Assembly (NCBI GenBank): GCA_036172665.1 | Contig: CM069876.1 | Location: forward strand, 5,270,001-5,334,000 | Direction of reading: 5' to 3' | Length of the DNA stretch: 64,000 nucleotides | Source of the DNA: Prosopocoilus inquinatus | Lineage: Eukaryota; Arthropoda; Insecta; Coleoptera; Lucanidae | Part shown: positions 9,647 to 24,600 of the stretch, in pieces | Layout of the letters: each line of letters begins with the position of its first letter | How positions within the stretch are numbered: position 1 is the stretch's first letter | Position numbers and translations under genes: made by a program | Notes under the pieces: generated by a model | Told to the model about the DNA's origin: nothing | The model's database searches: none | The model's input: the letters and a program-made list of their open reading frames with translations, nothing else

Positions 9647-12600
9647 ATGCCGAACATAAAAGTTTTTAGCGGAACTTCCCATCCGGACCTCGCACAAAGA
9701 ATAGTAGACAGGCTCGGAATCGATTTGGGCAAAGTCGTAACTAAGAAGTTCAGTAATCTTGAAACATGGTGAGCGCATTTTTGATCAACTTTGTTTTGTT
9801 TTATTTAAACTCTGGCATTATTGTACGGCGAGGACGTTGTCCGGGTTTTTAATTGTTTGAATTTTCAGCGTGGAAATCGGAGAATCCGTTCGCGGTGAAG
9901 ACGTTTACATCGTGCAGTCCGGCAGTGGAGAGGTTAATGACAACCTCATGGAGCTCCTCATCATGATCAACGCCTGCAAAATCGCATCCGCCAGTAGAGT
10001 TACAGCCGTCATTCCATGTTTCCCTTATGCTCGCCAAGATAAAAAGGACAAGGTAGGTCACAAGAGCTTTATAAAAGGAAACGACCACCTTTTCTGTTAA
10101 AGCTTCTCAACGCGTTTCCTTTTACCTCGATTTGAAATTAACGAAAGTTTCTTTCTCTTTAATGAAAATCGCGGTGATATCTAATTCTCTGCAAACATGT
10201 GATTTTAGACTGACAGTACTGATAAAGAAAAACTCTTGGCAAAGTGGAAAAACACCGAGTGGAAATTCAGGGTAAAAAAAAAAAATATATCAATATGCCG
10301 AATGCGTTGGGTTGCTTTTGTTTTGTTGAAACTCATCAGAGTTCATTGACTTAACGCATCGAAACTAACTTTTTATAGTATAGGTATACCGAGTGTGAGT
10401 GAATAATGTATTACTTGGAGTTTTGTTTTCATCTTAAGTAGGCCATGCACTTACAATTTTCAGTCACACTACAAAAAGTCAGTCTATGGCGTATTCCAAC
10501 CTTAGTATGAAATATGGCTATATTCGTCCCTTTCTATCTTTTATGCTTTTTCAATAAAACTATCTTCATCTCTCCGAATTCTCCATAAGGCCTGCACAGC
10601 ATTCTAAGAGTGGAACGCGTTACAGTAATATCAATAAAAATAAATAACTATCTCATCAAAGGCCCACACACACTATTGACCTTTCAACCGATACAATTTT
10701 TAAGTCGTGGGCTCATTGGTCTTGTATACAATTTTTCTAATTAGCCAGCTGTGCGACATCCGCAAAGTATAACTTTTAGTTTCAAAAAATTCAACTTTTT
10801 ATTTAAGGCTACAAATTATAAGTGTATGGCCTGTCTTATGTAATTCAACAGAGTTTTGACAGTGTTCCCAAGAATCTATATTTGTTGCAACAAGGTCAAG
10901 ATGAAAAGCTATATTTTTATCTGCACTTTGGTATTGTTGTCATGCTTAAGCAAATTGTTAATTTTTAGTCGGCTCTTTTAAAAGAGCTGATTAAAAATTA
11001 ATCATTCTATTTTCCGCATAATTTCGTGTAAACATGTGCAGTGTACAGGGTTTTTGGTTACATTTTGAACGGTACCTCCACACCTTATTATCAGACATAT
11101 AAAAAAATATTAAATACAAACATTTTAGGAATTTATCTGAACCACAGAATTTACCAAAAAACTAAAGCAAATGACGATTGGAAACGTAATAAATGAGTTA
11201 TTATTTTAAATGGAACATCCAGTATATTTTCTCGAATTAAGAAAGTTATTTTCTTCCAATTCCAGAAGTACGTACTTTGCCTATATTTGGTTTCATATTT
11301 TTGAATTTACTTTTACAGTCGGCTTTGGATTAATAAGAATTTTATTTTGTGTAACAAGAATTAATTTTAATTAGAAAAAACATATCAATCTGGGATATTT
11401 CATAATGCAAAATGTTAACAGCTAAGACAAATTACCACATTATGTGATATAAATTAATAAATAAAAATATACCCAAACTATAATAACTTCAAACTTAATT
11501 ATTGCAAAAAGTTTGAAACCAAAACCATAGGCAAACTATATAGGGTGATTTATTAGCTCGCGTCCAAACTATACCATGTGAAAGCTCATGTAATTTTAAG
11601 AAAGAAAAAAAATCATTTGGATATACAGGCCGTTCACAAGAAGCCGCTACAGTGGCTGACTTCTTTATTCGCATTTTTATGAAGTAACTCGAATTAGGAA
11701 AGTTTCAGGATCTGTCCTGCTCTATTTTGTGGTAGATACCATCAGAAAAACAAATGACTATTAAATTTTCGAGATTTTCAATTGTTTTCAACTGTTTTAA
11801 ATGGAACGTCATGTTTTTTATCATTCGCATCGTATTCAGGATGTCAAATTAATTACGTCTTTCAAACATTATCTCCCAGAGCCTACTATTTTATAAACAA
11901 TTTAGTAAATAAATCTTGGTATTCACGGCAAAAGGCAAACTCTTTTATTCGAAATATAACGAGGTAGCTTAAATTAGAAAAGTTTTAGGACTTTTCCTGT
12001 TCGATTTTATAGCGACATCCAAAAACAAATGACTGTCAGCTCTTTCAGATATTCGATTGTTTTCAACTTTTTCAAATGGAACGTTATGTTGTATAATATA
12101 ATAAAGTTTGTAGGTACCGTTAATATATAACCAAAAACCTTGTACAGTTGCGGAGAGAAAATTTCGAACACAGCTGTCGTTCTACTAACATAGTGGTGTG
12201 AACCAGATTTTAGGGACAATTAACTTCACTTTATAATAAGTTAAAAATCGTGCGTGAGAAAGATGCGATTATACGCTTCCAAATCACACACAGTTATTAT
12301 TACAAAATAGGAAGGCTTCGTAATTTTTGACAATCTCAGACTTTAACTTCTATCAAATTACATTCACGTAACTTAACGAAAAAGAAAAACATAGTCTACT
12401 AGAAAGTCAAAAGATCGTGAATGCTTTATAGGTATGTAAATTTCAAGCATCAGTTAAAATGGTAACAAATATATGGTTTACACCAAAAAGATTTCTGATT
12501 CTTGCGTCAATTCAAATGACAGTGGTTTCCGAAATTTTCTGTCCGTAACTGTACAGACGAAATATTTATTAAATGACAATTGCTATTCACTTTTCTTTGC

Positions 12601-15600
12601 AACAACGGTTTAACTAACTCATCGGCAATAACAGTAATCTTGGCTTCTACAGTGTCTTTCAAAAAGTATGCTACAAATGGGATTATCAACTTTTATAAAA
12701 ATTTATTGAGGCAGAACGCTGCATCCCTTAAAATCACATTAAGAAATGTCAGATGAAATTCATCTTGAACGGTTTACAACAAATTCTGATTCTAATTCTG
12801 ATAGGATGCTATAATTTCATATCTAGCTATAAATTTTAATTCAGAACAATTTACTCTTATGACATTTTCTTATATCTTGTAAAATAAGAGCACTTTACTC
12901 TTAAGGGGTCTTTATTTCTCAGTGTCGTATCGTTTAAGATAAATTTCATCTGACATTTCTCAATTTGATTTTAAGGGATGCAGAAGCGTTCTGCCTCAAT
13001 AAATTTATACAAAAATCGATAATAAAAAAAATCCCATTTGTAGCACACTTTTTGAAAGATATATGTATATTATCAATTTTAAATTAAAAAAAAAAAACAG
13101 CATGCGAATTTAACGAAATATTTATAAAATGGCAATTTACTGTACAGATTCGCTTTTCGTATCTGATGCAAGAATTAGTACGAGTATCAAAAAATAAGAA
13201 ACCTCAAGACTACTTAAGATACACAATTTAGATTTTTTTCACAAAATGTACGGTCGCGACCTTTGAAAACTGGTACACTTTAACCAAGTACAATGTTTCG
13301 GTGGTGTAAAGTGATCCTAAATCTGAAGTTTGTAAACGCCACTCAAGTCACTGTAAATCCTGGTATGGATTTGTCAAATTTGACACTGACATCAAAATGA
13401 TAGCTGAAGGTTTGATTTACATGGGCCGCGTTAAGTGAACGGTCAAATTGCACAGAATCGTCAAGTCAACGGTCCGACTAAACCCTCTGACCAATCACCA
13501 ATTGAGAAAAGTGATCACGTGATTTGGTCTGACCACTTCGACCTTCACTTACCGCAGCCATGGATTTACAAAATGACGATTTTTTTTTACATTGATATCA
13601 ATTGAAGCGCTTTTTACAAAAACAGTCCTTGTCAAATAGCTTTGTTTTGGGGAAATCGAAGAAAACTGTTTATGTAATAGGCATTTCTGTATTTTGTATG
13701 TTTGGTGGCTTCCAATAATGAGGAAAAAATATTAATATACCTGAGTTGTAATGTGAATTTTAATAAAGTTTATCAATTTTGTGAAAAAATAAGAAGTTGG
13801 TTTGACAAGAGTTGTTTTTGCAAGAAAAACAATACAACATTTTAGAGAAAAAATAAATTTATGGTTGTAAAGTTCCTAAAAATGTCAAACAAAGTAATCC
13901 TGTTTTTGAATTTACAGCAAAAACAACCTTCGTCGCTGACAAGGGTTATTTTTGGTGAAAACTTTCTGGACAGAGACTGTTTTTGTGCAGCCGGAAATAC
14001 TGAAGTATTTTTAATTTGGAATGTAGATTGTTTTTGTGGAATATTTTAGTATGTCTGGGTGTAATGAAATTAGCATCACCTTATGGATGTTTTTTTTAAC
14101 TTTGTCAAATTTTTGACAAGAGCTGTTTTTGTAAAGAAAAAACCGCTTTAATTCTCATTGTACCAATTTTCAAGGGCCGCAACTGTACGTACTATTGCGG
14201 TCCTTGAGGACTGGACAAATAACTTATGTACAATCGAAAAAGAAAACTCTAGCATGCTTTGAAATGACGACGATTAACAAAGATATGCCCATACACTCTT
14301 ATTTACCACTGTCACTTGACGCAGAAAATAACCTCAATTTTATATCATTAAAAATGCAATATTATCAATTAATGTACACCATGATGACTGAAGTTTGATA
14401 GGAATGTTAGTAATTAGCAAAAGCTTATTTGGTTCCGTAAAGAACAGATTGCCGAATAGAATATTTAACGCGAAAACTGAAGTTGAATAATTTGAAGGTT
14501 ACGTTCAACAAATGTCAGTGAAAAAGTGGCACGTTAATTTTTCATGGATTGCTGCGAGTTTTTTTTTCAACTGTACATACTTTACAATGTTTTGGCGGTG
14601 TAAACCACAGAACAGTAATCAAAGATGTTACTATAGATTGACGACAACAGGGTGATTTATTAGCTCATTGCCAACCTTTGCCATATGAAAGCTAATGTAA
14701 TTGTAAGAAAAGAGATCATTTGGATATACAGGCTGTACACGAGAAGTCGGAACGACTAACTTTTTTATTTGCACTTTTGTGAAGTAACTTAAATTAGAAA
14801 AATTTCAGAACCTCTCCTGCTCGATTTTATTTTGTGATTGATGTTGTATTGTTATCATTGTTGTTTGTCACGTTCGCATCTCAGACATTTATACAGGGAT
14901 ATTCACGGTAAGTGGCCTGTTAGATTATATTGGAAACTATACCTTACAGGCCGCTGAAAATTTGTATATGGTATTAATCGATAACGAACTATTCAAATAA
15001 TATAATGTCAGTCGTGGGAAGTCAATACTAACTTTCTTATTTTAAATGAAACACCCCATATATTATTAAATTTTTGAATTTCCCATTCAGTTTTACATCT
15101 TTTGTATTCACATACCTCATAGCTAAAATGAACTGTTTTGACAATATTAAATTTTTTCTAAAAATCTTAGCGATTACAGTGGAATATTTCGAAAACTAAA
15201 AAAGATAGAGAATTGTGCTTTTCTCTGCTTGAATACAGAGATGGAGTAACACTTTTTTGGTAAAAGATAAACAGTACACTTTACAAAGGGCTTACAGGGG
15301 ATCCACAGAAGTTGACAGTTTTCAACTATGAATAACTTGATTTTTTTAAATGCGACCATTAACTTTTTTCTGTGGCATCTGATGCAAAATGTAATTTTTT
15401 TACTATTTTATGTAAACCATATAATGGTTATTTCTAATGGTTTTCCAAATATTTACGTACAAATTGATTTCTTGTTTAATACTGACACTATAATTACGCA
15501 GCTTCTTATTATAGACATAATTCTTAGCTTGATCTTTCATATTTTTTGTTCAAAATGCTATTTATTTACTAATAAGAACTTTTGTAATGCTGGCGGAAAT

Positions 15601-18600
15601 GTTTGAAGACCGTTTAGATCAATGGGTTTGGCTTCCTAGATCACCCGATGTAACTCCAGTAGATTTTTATTTACGGAGTAAATTAAAAAGATAAAGTACA
15701 TAATACTCTTGTAAATAGTAGAGAGAATCTGGATCGAAGGAGCGGAAATGCATTTGAACAATTAGATGGACAAGAAATTCAAAAATCAAATATTTATAAC
15801 ATCAGAACTTAACAAAAAATAAATTAAGCATAAATATCTTGAAAACCATTAAAGATAGCGATAAAATTGTTTATACAAATATGAAAGAAAATAATATTTT
15901 ATATCCGATGGCATAGAAAAAAGTCAGTGGTTGCATCTAAAAAATTGAGTTATTTATTGCTGAAAACTGTCAACTCTTGTGGATTCCCTGTAAGCTCTTT
16001 GTAAAGTATACGGTTTAACTTTTATCAGAAAAGTGTTATTCCATCTTTGTGATTAAACAAAGAATTGTCCAATTCTCCATGTTTTTTTTTCTTTGTTTTT
16101 GAACTATTCCAATTTATTGTGACCACTGTAATCGCCAAAATTTTTAGAAAAAAATATCAAAACAATACATTTTAGCCAGAATGTATGCGAATTCAAAAGA
16201 TGTAGAAATGAAAGGGGAATTCAAAAATGTAATAATATATGGGGTGTTCTCTTTAAAATAGGAAAGTTACTATCGACTTCCGGTAGGACCGGAAGCATGT
16301 CATGACTGATTTTATATTATTTGAATAGATCGTCATCGATTACTGCCATATACAAATTTTCAGCGACCTGTAAGGGGTAGTTTCGAATATAATCTAATAG
16401 GCCACTCACCGTGAATAATAAGATTTAAATCGAATTCTTGAAAGATCTTGAAATTGATTTGATTGCGATATTCGAATCGCTCTTGTTGGATGGTGCAGTG
16501 AATCCTTTTTGTGAAAGCATTTTAGAATCTGCCTTTGAAGTTTCGAGAGCAATAGCTTTATCTTTGAAAGTTGATATTTCAGATTGTAACAGTTGTTTTG
16601 TGATACAGTTTTATTTGATACCGAGGATAACTTGAGCTCGAAGAAATGTGTCTTGCAATGGATATTTTATAGTCACAAGGAAACACAAAATCACAGTCCT
16701 CTATCTTAATTAGCAGTGAAGCAATAAATTCAACAATTATTTCAAAAGCAACACGTGTGCCATTTGAAAAGCATTGCGCTTGTGTTGTTTCTGAGAAAAA
16801 CGATTCCTTTGATTGTCTTTCAATTTGGTATTTTCCTCTTGGGTGCGAGATGTTGTTCCAAAAGAGATATTAATTTGTCGTCTTAGAGCTTCACCCCTCA
16901 TTAAGGACTCGGCTCCTCCGTCGCCTCGTCCTTAATCTCTATTCGTTCCCTAAAGCTTTATTTTACGTACTTGATACATAAATAGCTATTTGTACATCTC
17001 TGTTTAACATTTTTTTATACCATTTGTATAGTTTTTTTTGTTGTTTTAACCTAACTTTAATAACCAACAGTAGTAAAGATTAAAAATCATAAAAATGTGA
17101 TTATTAATGATTGGGCAGTCGTAAAACTCGATTCAAAAGTCGGCATTTGTCTGTACGTTAACAGCTTTTTCAGGATAACTAGGCAATAAACACTTTAAAA
17201 TGAAGCTTTCGTGACGTTAGATTTTTTTTTTTAATTAAAGTTCCTGTTTAGATTAAAATATTATCTGGAATCATTTCTAAAAAATCAGCAAACAGTCCTA
17301 TTTAAACATATTTCAGGAAGAAAGCATAATATAAAGAAAATATGATTTCATAGTGAAAATATAGTTTGACTTTTCTTTAAGAAATCAGCATTCGTAATAA
17401 AATTTGAAAAATTAGAACATAATTATTTCCTATCGAATTTTGTCCTAATAGAATGAAGCATTCCCTTAAAAAAAAAGACAAAAGTAATTTATTTATTGAT
17501 TCCTTAATTTTTGTTTCGTGCTCTGCTGTATTAATACGTATAATTCAAATATTTTTTGTAATATTGCAGTCGCAGTATATTCCGTAAGTAAACCGTAATT
17601 TCTCTAAAAAAAAAAAACACTGTTGCCGTAATTGAAGAATTGCAGCACATCGTTGTCGTCTTGCAGATCCTAGAAAACAGAACAACATGTAGATAAAAAA
17701 AGACGATGAGACGCAAATAAGTTTCGAAATTCCAGTTGGTGTCTTTTAACGTTTGTAAATAGCGGGACAGAGGTCAAATTTATTAAGAGCAATAGTTATC
17801 TGTTTATTGCCGTTGATTATTATTAAATTATTATTTCACAAATTTCTTATACATAAGTTGTTTTTTAGCAAGTTGCAAGTCTCTCGAATCATGCCACTAT
17901 GCCACATCGCTTTTTGAATTGTCAATAAATCAGCCTAATCAGCCTTAACCTTGCTTTCCTTTTTGATATTTTTTATAAATTTAAAATTTGTAATATAAAT
18001 TTTATGAAAGCCCTTGAGGTGTTGAGTGTTGGTATTAGCATATTAGTTGATTTCTTACAAAAGTATACTTACACACGAAAGGATTCAGTGTTTGGTAATT
18101 AAGATAAATTGTTTTAGTACAGTTTTTGCTCGTGATAATTTTAGATACAGAAACAGAAAAACATTTTAAAATAAATTCAGCCATCTACAAGATAGATAAT
18201 AAATCTTCAAAATTTTCGTTCTTTTGCATTCAACCTTCTACTTCTAAATAGGATAAAGTGATCAAATTAAATAGTAAAAGATTATTGGAGCCTCACGTGA
18301 GGCAAATTTTCGAAAGACTAGATCCGCGAACGAGTTCGGTCTAAATTTCTGAAGGCCCCAACTGTCGAATTCAGGCCCACCATCGTCCATTAACAGTACA
18401 ATGTTACGCGAGGTGCCAACATTTGTTACACGTTGGGATTCAACTTGTTGCGTTAAGTAAATAAAGAACCGTAACATGTGTACATAAAGCGAGCCAGGGT
18501 AGTTCTTACCTGCGTACACGAGATTTCCAGTAGTTGATTTGACACAACGTGATACCAACGGCAGTCTTTATAGTCGGAGAGGGCGTGGAGTAAAAGAGGA

Positions 18601-21600
18601 AATCCATAAAAACAGTATATTTAACAACAATTAACCGGGAGGCGCCAACTGGAGGAGGCAGACCACGGTATATCGACTATAATTCCAACCCAAAATTAAC
18701 TCCAGTTTTAAAAAGGCGGAATGTGTCCAAGACAACAATTCAATGACTGAATAAAAACAATTTACGGCAAATAGCAACAAATAAAACGTTACTGTTAAAG
18801 TTTGGTTCAAAGTATTTCAAAATACAAAATGGTTTGTACATTTGGAAATTTCCTGTCGTCTCACAATAATCCATATAACAAAAAAAGGAGTAACTGAATT
18901 GACTCAAACGTTAACAAAAGCAGTAAAGTTACCATTGACAATTGTTATTGAGCAACAATTAATTAGTGACTTTAAAAGAAAGAAATTGTCTGACGAAAGG
19001 GTGAGACATAAATTAGGCAACCAAAGTTGCATGTAAGTTGAAAGGACAAAAATGGTATCCTGCAAGACGAGTCCGGATGTATATTGCGACGATCAACTGA
19101 AGTGACGAAGGAAAAAGTGTAAACCGTTACCTTATACGACAGAACCTACGATGGTAGTCGACGATTCAATCAACGGTGTAAAAAGCCCTCTTCGGAGACG
19201 ACATCATCCTTCCGAGGGAAACATGAGGCCTGTTGTTCGACGGTGTTCGATATTCCGCTTCGTGAAGATAAACTTCCTTGTCGGGACTACCGTTTGATAT
19301 CCGCTGATTTATCAGATCAGGAAGTGTAATAGTACTGTCATAATCGGAAACGGTATAGGACTTGTCTACAAGGACATCAAAAATTTTAAGTATAAAATTT
19401 TCAAAAAGAGAATAAATTCACCAAGTCAGCCCGGATCAGTAATAAACGACTGACCTTCACACCAAAGAACTGTTTGTCAAACGAAGAAAACAATTCGCCC
19501 TTGGGGAAAAAGGTTACGTCAGTCAAAATAAGTTAACACCTGTTAGCTTCTGCACGACTCTAATGGACATGTGCCCCTTACCAGAGATAGTTTTATACTG
19601 AAACGAGGGCTAAATGAACGTGCGGAGCCGAGAGGAAGTCAGGACTGCCATTGTCTAACAGAAATATTTACCACAAATACAAGCGACTTCATCCGACGAT
19701 AGTCGACGATTCAATCTCGAAGGTCCTTCGAGAGTTCTCTTCGGAGTACGACACCAGTCTTCCGGAGGATGGTGTTCGATATTCCGCTTCGAGTAGATAA
19801 ACTTCCTTGTTGGGTCGACCGTTTAATACCCAGTGATTTATTAGATCAGGAGGTGTAATAGTACTGTCCTAATCGGACTTGTCTACAACGACATCAAAAA
19901 TTTTAAGTAAAATTTCCAAAAAGAAAGAGAATGAACTCACCAAGTCAGCCCGAATCAGTAATAAGCGTCTGACATTGACACCAAAGAAGTGTTTTTCAAG
20001 CGAAGAAATCAATTCGCCCTTGGGGAGAAAAGGTTACGTCAATCACAATAGGTTAACGCCTATTAACTTCTGCACGGGCAAACTCTAATGGACGTGTACC
20101 CCTTACCAGAGAAAGTTTTACACTAAAACGAGGACTAAATGAACGTGCGGAGTCGAGAGGAAGTCAGGGCTGCTATTTGTCTAACAGAAAAATTTACCAT
20201 AAATACAAGCAACTTCGACCGTAACACGAGTTGAAAATTGGTGGCAAAACTGAAAATGAAACATGGCCATGCGTTAAACAAAAAAATTACGGAGACGTTT
20301 TGGTCGAAACTCGATGACGCGGGTAAAATGGAGAGTGTCTCTACTCGCTCAGTAGAAGCAGCAAATAAGTTAGAAGCCAATCTAAGTAATCAGAGAGCGA
20401 TAGATTTCCAAAAAGCAAAAATTCTGGTCGAATGTAGCAGCAAAAAAAAAAAAAAAACTAGGAGAGAAATGGACGGGTTTAGGTGACATAGCGCGACAAG
20501 TGTCATGCAGCTGAAGTAATATGGGCCTCTAACAACAAACCGTGTCCGTTCGTTTTCCTCCATTGAATCCGTAGCAATTTTGATCCGTACGTGTATGGTA
20601 AAATCGGCCGATTTTTCCGAATTTATTTGCAATTTATCTACTATCAAGTATGCTGCACAGACCGGAGATCTCGTATCAAGACGAGGTTCCCCACAAATGC
20701 ACAAATGCACGGATTGGGCTTACGGGTATTCCCCGATCGCAAAATCTGCAGATTAGGTTTGAAGATCCCTTCCGACGCTAACGTATAAATCACATATGTA
20801 GGTTTTGCCAGAATCCGTGCAAAAATCCGTAACCTGCTATAAAATGTGCTCGTATAGTTTTTGTCGAGGGTTGATCATGATTCAGCTTAGGATAATTATG
20901 CATTAAAAAACTTCAAAACATGCGCTAAAAATTAGCTTTTATAGAATAAATAGTACTCCTATTTTTTTATATTAACACATTTATTTTTGTGTTGGAAAAC
21001 AAACATTTTTTTAATTCTAAATTATTTAGCCAAGCCATTATAGAAATAAATTGTGAACCGATCGGGCCGAAACTCGGAACGCAAGCCTAGGGCGTGAATA
21101 TATTTATGATACCAAATTATATCGCTTTCTTCTGATGTTTCTCATAGCGGAAATAAGTTGTGCGTGCTGCACAAATTTAAATTATTCGCGCCATTTAAGA
21201 ATCCACTCGTTGAAGAATGCGTAGTGGTTAGATTGAAGACACAAACCGCAAAGGTGCCAACACCCAGTGTGAAAAGACTGTGTAGACTGTGGCCATACCC
21301 TTGTAATTCTCTTATCATTACCAAGTATTCTGATTTTAGAACATTGATTGTCCAGACTGTTTGTTATAAAGTGTCGGTTTCGACTTGGCAACAGGAAATA
21401 ATGGGAAATTTGTAATTAAAACAAAAAATGCAGCAAATTATGCATTAATGCCTAAAGAATTAAAATATGCATTTATTTATAAGAATGTTCGAAATATGCA
21501 TTTGCATATTAAGCATACTAAGCTTAATCGTGATGTTCGCTGATGAGCTTTAATAGACACTCAGTGTGATCTCTGCTTAAGGCTCGGTTTCTGGAAGTGA

Positions 21601-24600
21601 TTAACTGGTCGATTAGTTTAACTTATGATTATAATGTGCCACATGTCCTATCACTTAGTTGTCGAAATACTGTTGTTACTTTTGTAATTTAAACCATTTA
21701 TAAGTTACACTCATCAATTAATCATCAATTGTTATTTCAAAACTCAGAACAAGAAGAAATTTTAGAGATATAGGCATATGTTTAAAAGTAAATTGCAGAA
21801 ACTGAAAACTGATAAATGTCGTTGGATGTAGAATTAAAATTTCTTTAAAGTGATGATTCAAGCCACCTTGCCACTTAAAATTTTGAAGTTCATAGTACGC
21901 AAGAATCAACATTGTGAACGTTTTAATTTAATTTAATTCCTGGACTTAGTACTTTTTATTTTTATTATTATTATTATTATTTAATTTCCTGTTTCGTCGT
22001 GTTTTAAAGTTTATACGGAGGAGAACCGACTTTAGATAAACACAAGTTTCCTTTATTAACTCAAAAATAAATGATGATATTAAAAGCAGACAAATGGACG
22101 TAGAATGAAAATTCCTTTAAAATATGCCACTCAAGTCATCCTGCATTTCAAATTTTGAAACTCATAGTGCGCGTAGCGCCATCTAGCAGATGTTTAAAGT
22201 AATTATATCTCAAAAATTAGTACTTTTTATATAACTTGATTGATTTTGTCTTTGTCTGTACCTTGCATCTTATATAGGGTTACAACTAATTAAAGGGCCA
22301 CCATGGGGATCTCGTAAACTATAAGAGATACAAAGATTTAAATTAAATTAAATTACAAAAAAATTGCGCCATTTTGGAGCCTATCAAAGTATTCAAGAAA
22401 ATCTTTTCTACCTTCATTCGTTTCGAAAATCTCGAATATCTTCGATACTCATCAAAATAGAATTACGAAATTTGATATTTTTATGTTAAATTCGATGAAC
22501 AATCTTAGGCCCAGTTTTACAATTGCAGCTCAACTTTGAGCTGAGGTTTAAACCCTTAGCGACGATTATTTCAACAATTGTTGTGAAGGATTTAAGCTTC
22601 GGCTCAAAGTTAAACCGTCATTGTAAAACTGGGCCTAATAGAGTTCGAAGAAATTGGTTAGGATTGACAGTTTCACAGATATGACCGTCAACTGTCTTTT
22701 GTCTTATAGACGCTATCATGGGTATTCATACTACATGATACAAAAACAAAATCTGTATATGATCATACGACACACTTATGCTTTTGTTTTTAAACAAAAT
22801 ATCATGTTACTACAAAAGGTTTTGAAAAAAAATATATCTAGTGGGCGGATGCGTGTACACATTCAGAATTAAAATTATTATTAAATTAATAAATCTTATT
22901 CAATTACGGTACTTATTTACATATTTACATAAAAAAAAATATTTTTTAACAAAAATTCTTAGTATCCTAATATTTTGTGTTAAAACAAAAGCATAAATGT
23001 TCATATGGTCGTATTCAAAAATTATTTCTGCATCACGTACTTTGAATATCTAAGGTAACGTCCATAAGAAACGAAAAAGTTGACAATCGTATCTACGAAA
23101 CTGTGAAACCTAACCTATTTGTTCGAACTGCATTACGTTGTCCATCGAAATTAATATAAAAACACCGAATTTTATGATTCTATCTTAAGAAATAAAGAAG
23201 GTATTCGAGATATTCGAAAATGAGAATTCTTTTTTTCAGATATTTAAAAAACGAATGATAATAGAAAAGATTTTTTTGCATATTCTTTTAGACCTCAAGA
23301 TAGCATAGCTTTTCTGTAATTTAACCATCTTTGTATCGCTTATAGTTTATAAGATGCTCATACTGGCCCTTTAATTAGTTGTAACCCTGTATATCTTGGT
23401 CCCAAATTAATAGGGGATAGATAGATACTACTAGGTTTTCAATTAAAAAGTTACTTTTCCATAGTTGAAATTAGTCCGAATAAGAATTACAATTAAATGT
23501 AAAATTGAACATGTTACAGTGTCTTAATTCTTTTTACATTTTTATACTAAAATATTTTTTTATTGTACCGTATTTTAGTTTCTTTAACACATTTCTGTTT
23601 AATTGCCTTGAAGCTTTTCTTATCTCGTTCCCGGTCGTATTTCATTTTGTTTTTATCCAATCTTTTGATTACAATCTTAAATACCTGTTTATTAAAAAAA
23701 TACGTGGATGGTCGTTATCAACATAATCTCAATATGTATTTATCTAAGCAACCTGGTACAGTCCTCAAAAATATCCAGTAATTTTAAGAACGTCTGCGAT
23801 ACATTACTCCATCTGACGTAAATAATATTTTTAAGCAGATAAAAGTGCAAGCATATTAAAGTATCACAATAATAACACACAACACGATGATAACGACGCT
23901 TATTATTATTTTCCGAACTAGAAATAATGGTAAACAACCACAATGGCAATATCTCATATGTATATGAAAATCAAAATAAAGTAGGTAAATATTTGTTTGA
24001 AAACATTTTTAGTATATTAACAAGGAACACACTTTTTATTTGTTTATTGTTTATTTGAATTCGTAGCAATTCACATTTAAGTTTAATAATTGAAGGAAAT
24101 ACGTAAGACATTGTAGGCTTGATGAAAATTTTTCATTCATTCTCTAATTTTTTAGTTTTAACACTGAAAAAATTACACAAATAAATGAAGTTTAGGGCCA
24201 GTTGTACAAAGGAGGTTTAAAATGACTTTCAACTGAACTAGGTTCAGAGTGAACAAAATCGCATTACATTTTTTTATGAATAGGGTACGTGACAATAATA
24301 TAAAATTATTAATTAAAACTCTCTAATCGAGAGTATGGTCAATAACACACGCGATAACACCAAATTTGTACGCTGTTTCTATTTATTTGCTCTTAATATG
24401 TCCTGAAAAATATAGTTGTAATTTAAGCAACAATTACTAAGTGAATATCTTAAAGAAATTATTATATTTTTTTACTTTGTTGGTGAGAAATTTGTGGTGG
24501 AAACGGGAACTTTTCGCCATTGAGAAGTAAGGTTGGTAACACTAAATTTTGTGAAACGCTTATAAATAATTTATTCGGAGTTCTTGCACTGGTATTTTTA

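Noticed and set aside
18580..18670. 'GGCGCC'-containing stretch as an LTR-element primer site next to the 2.6-kb repeat
   Set aside because: The match to a tRNA 3' end does not extend beyond a few bases and no LTR borders it.
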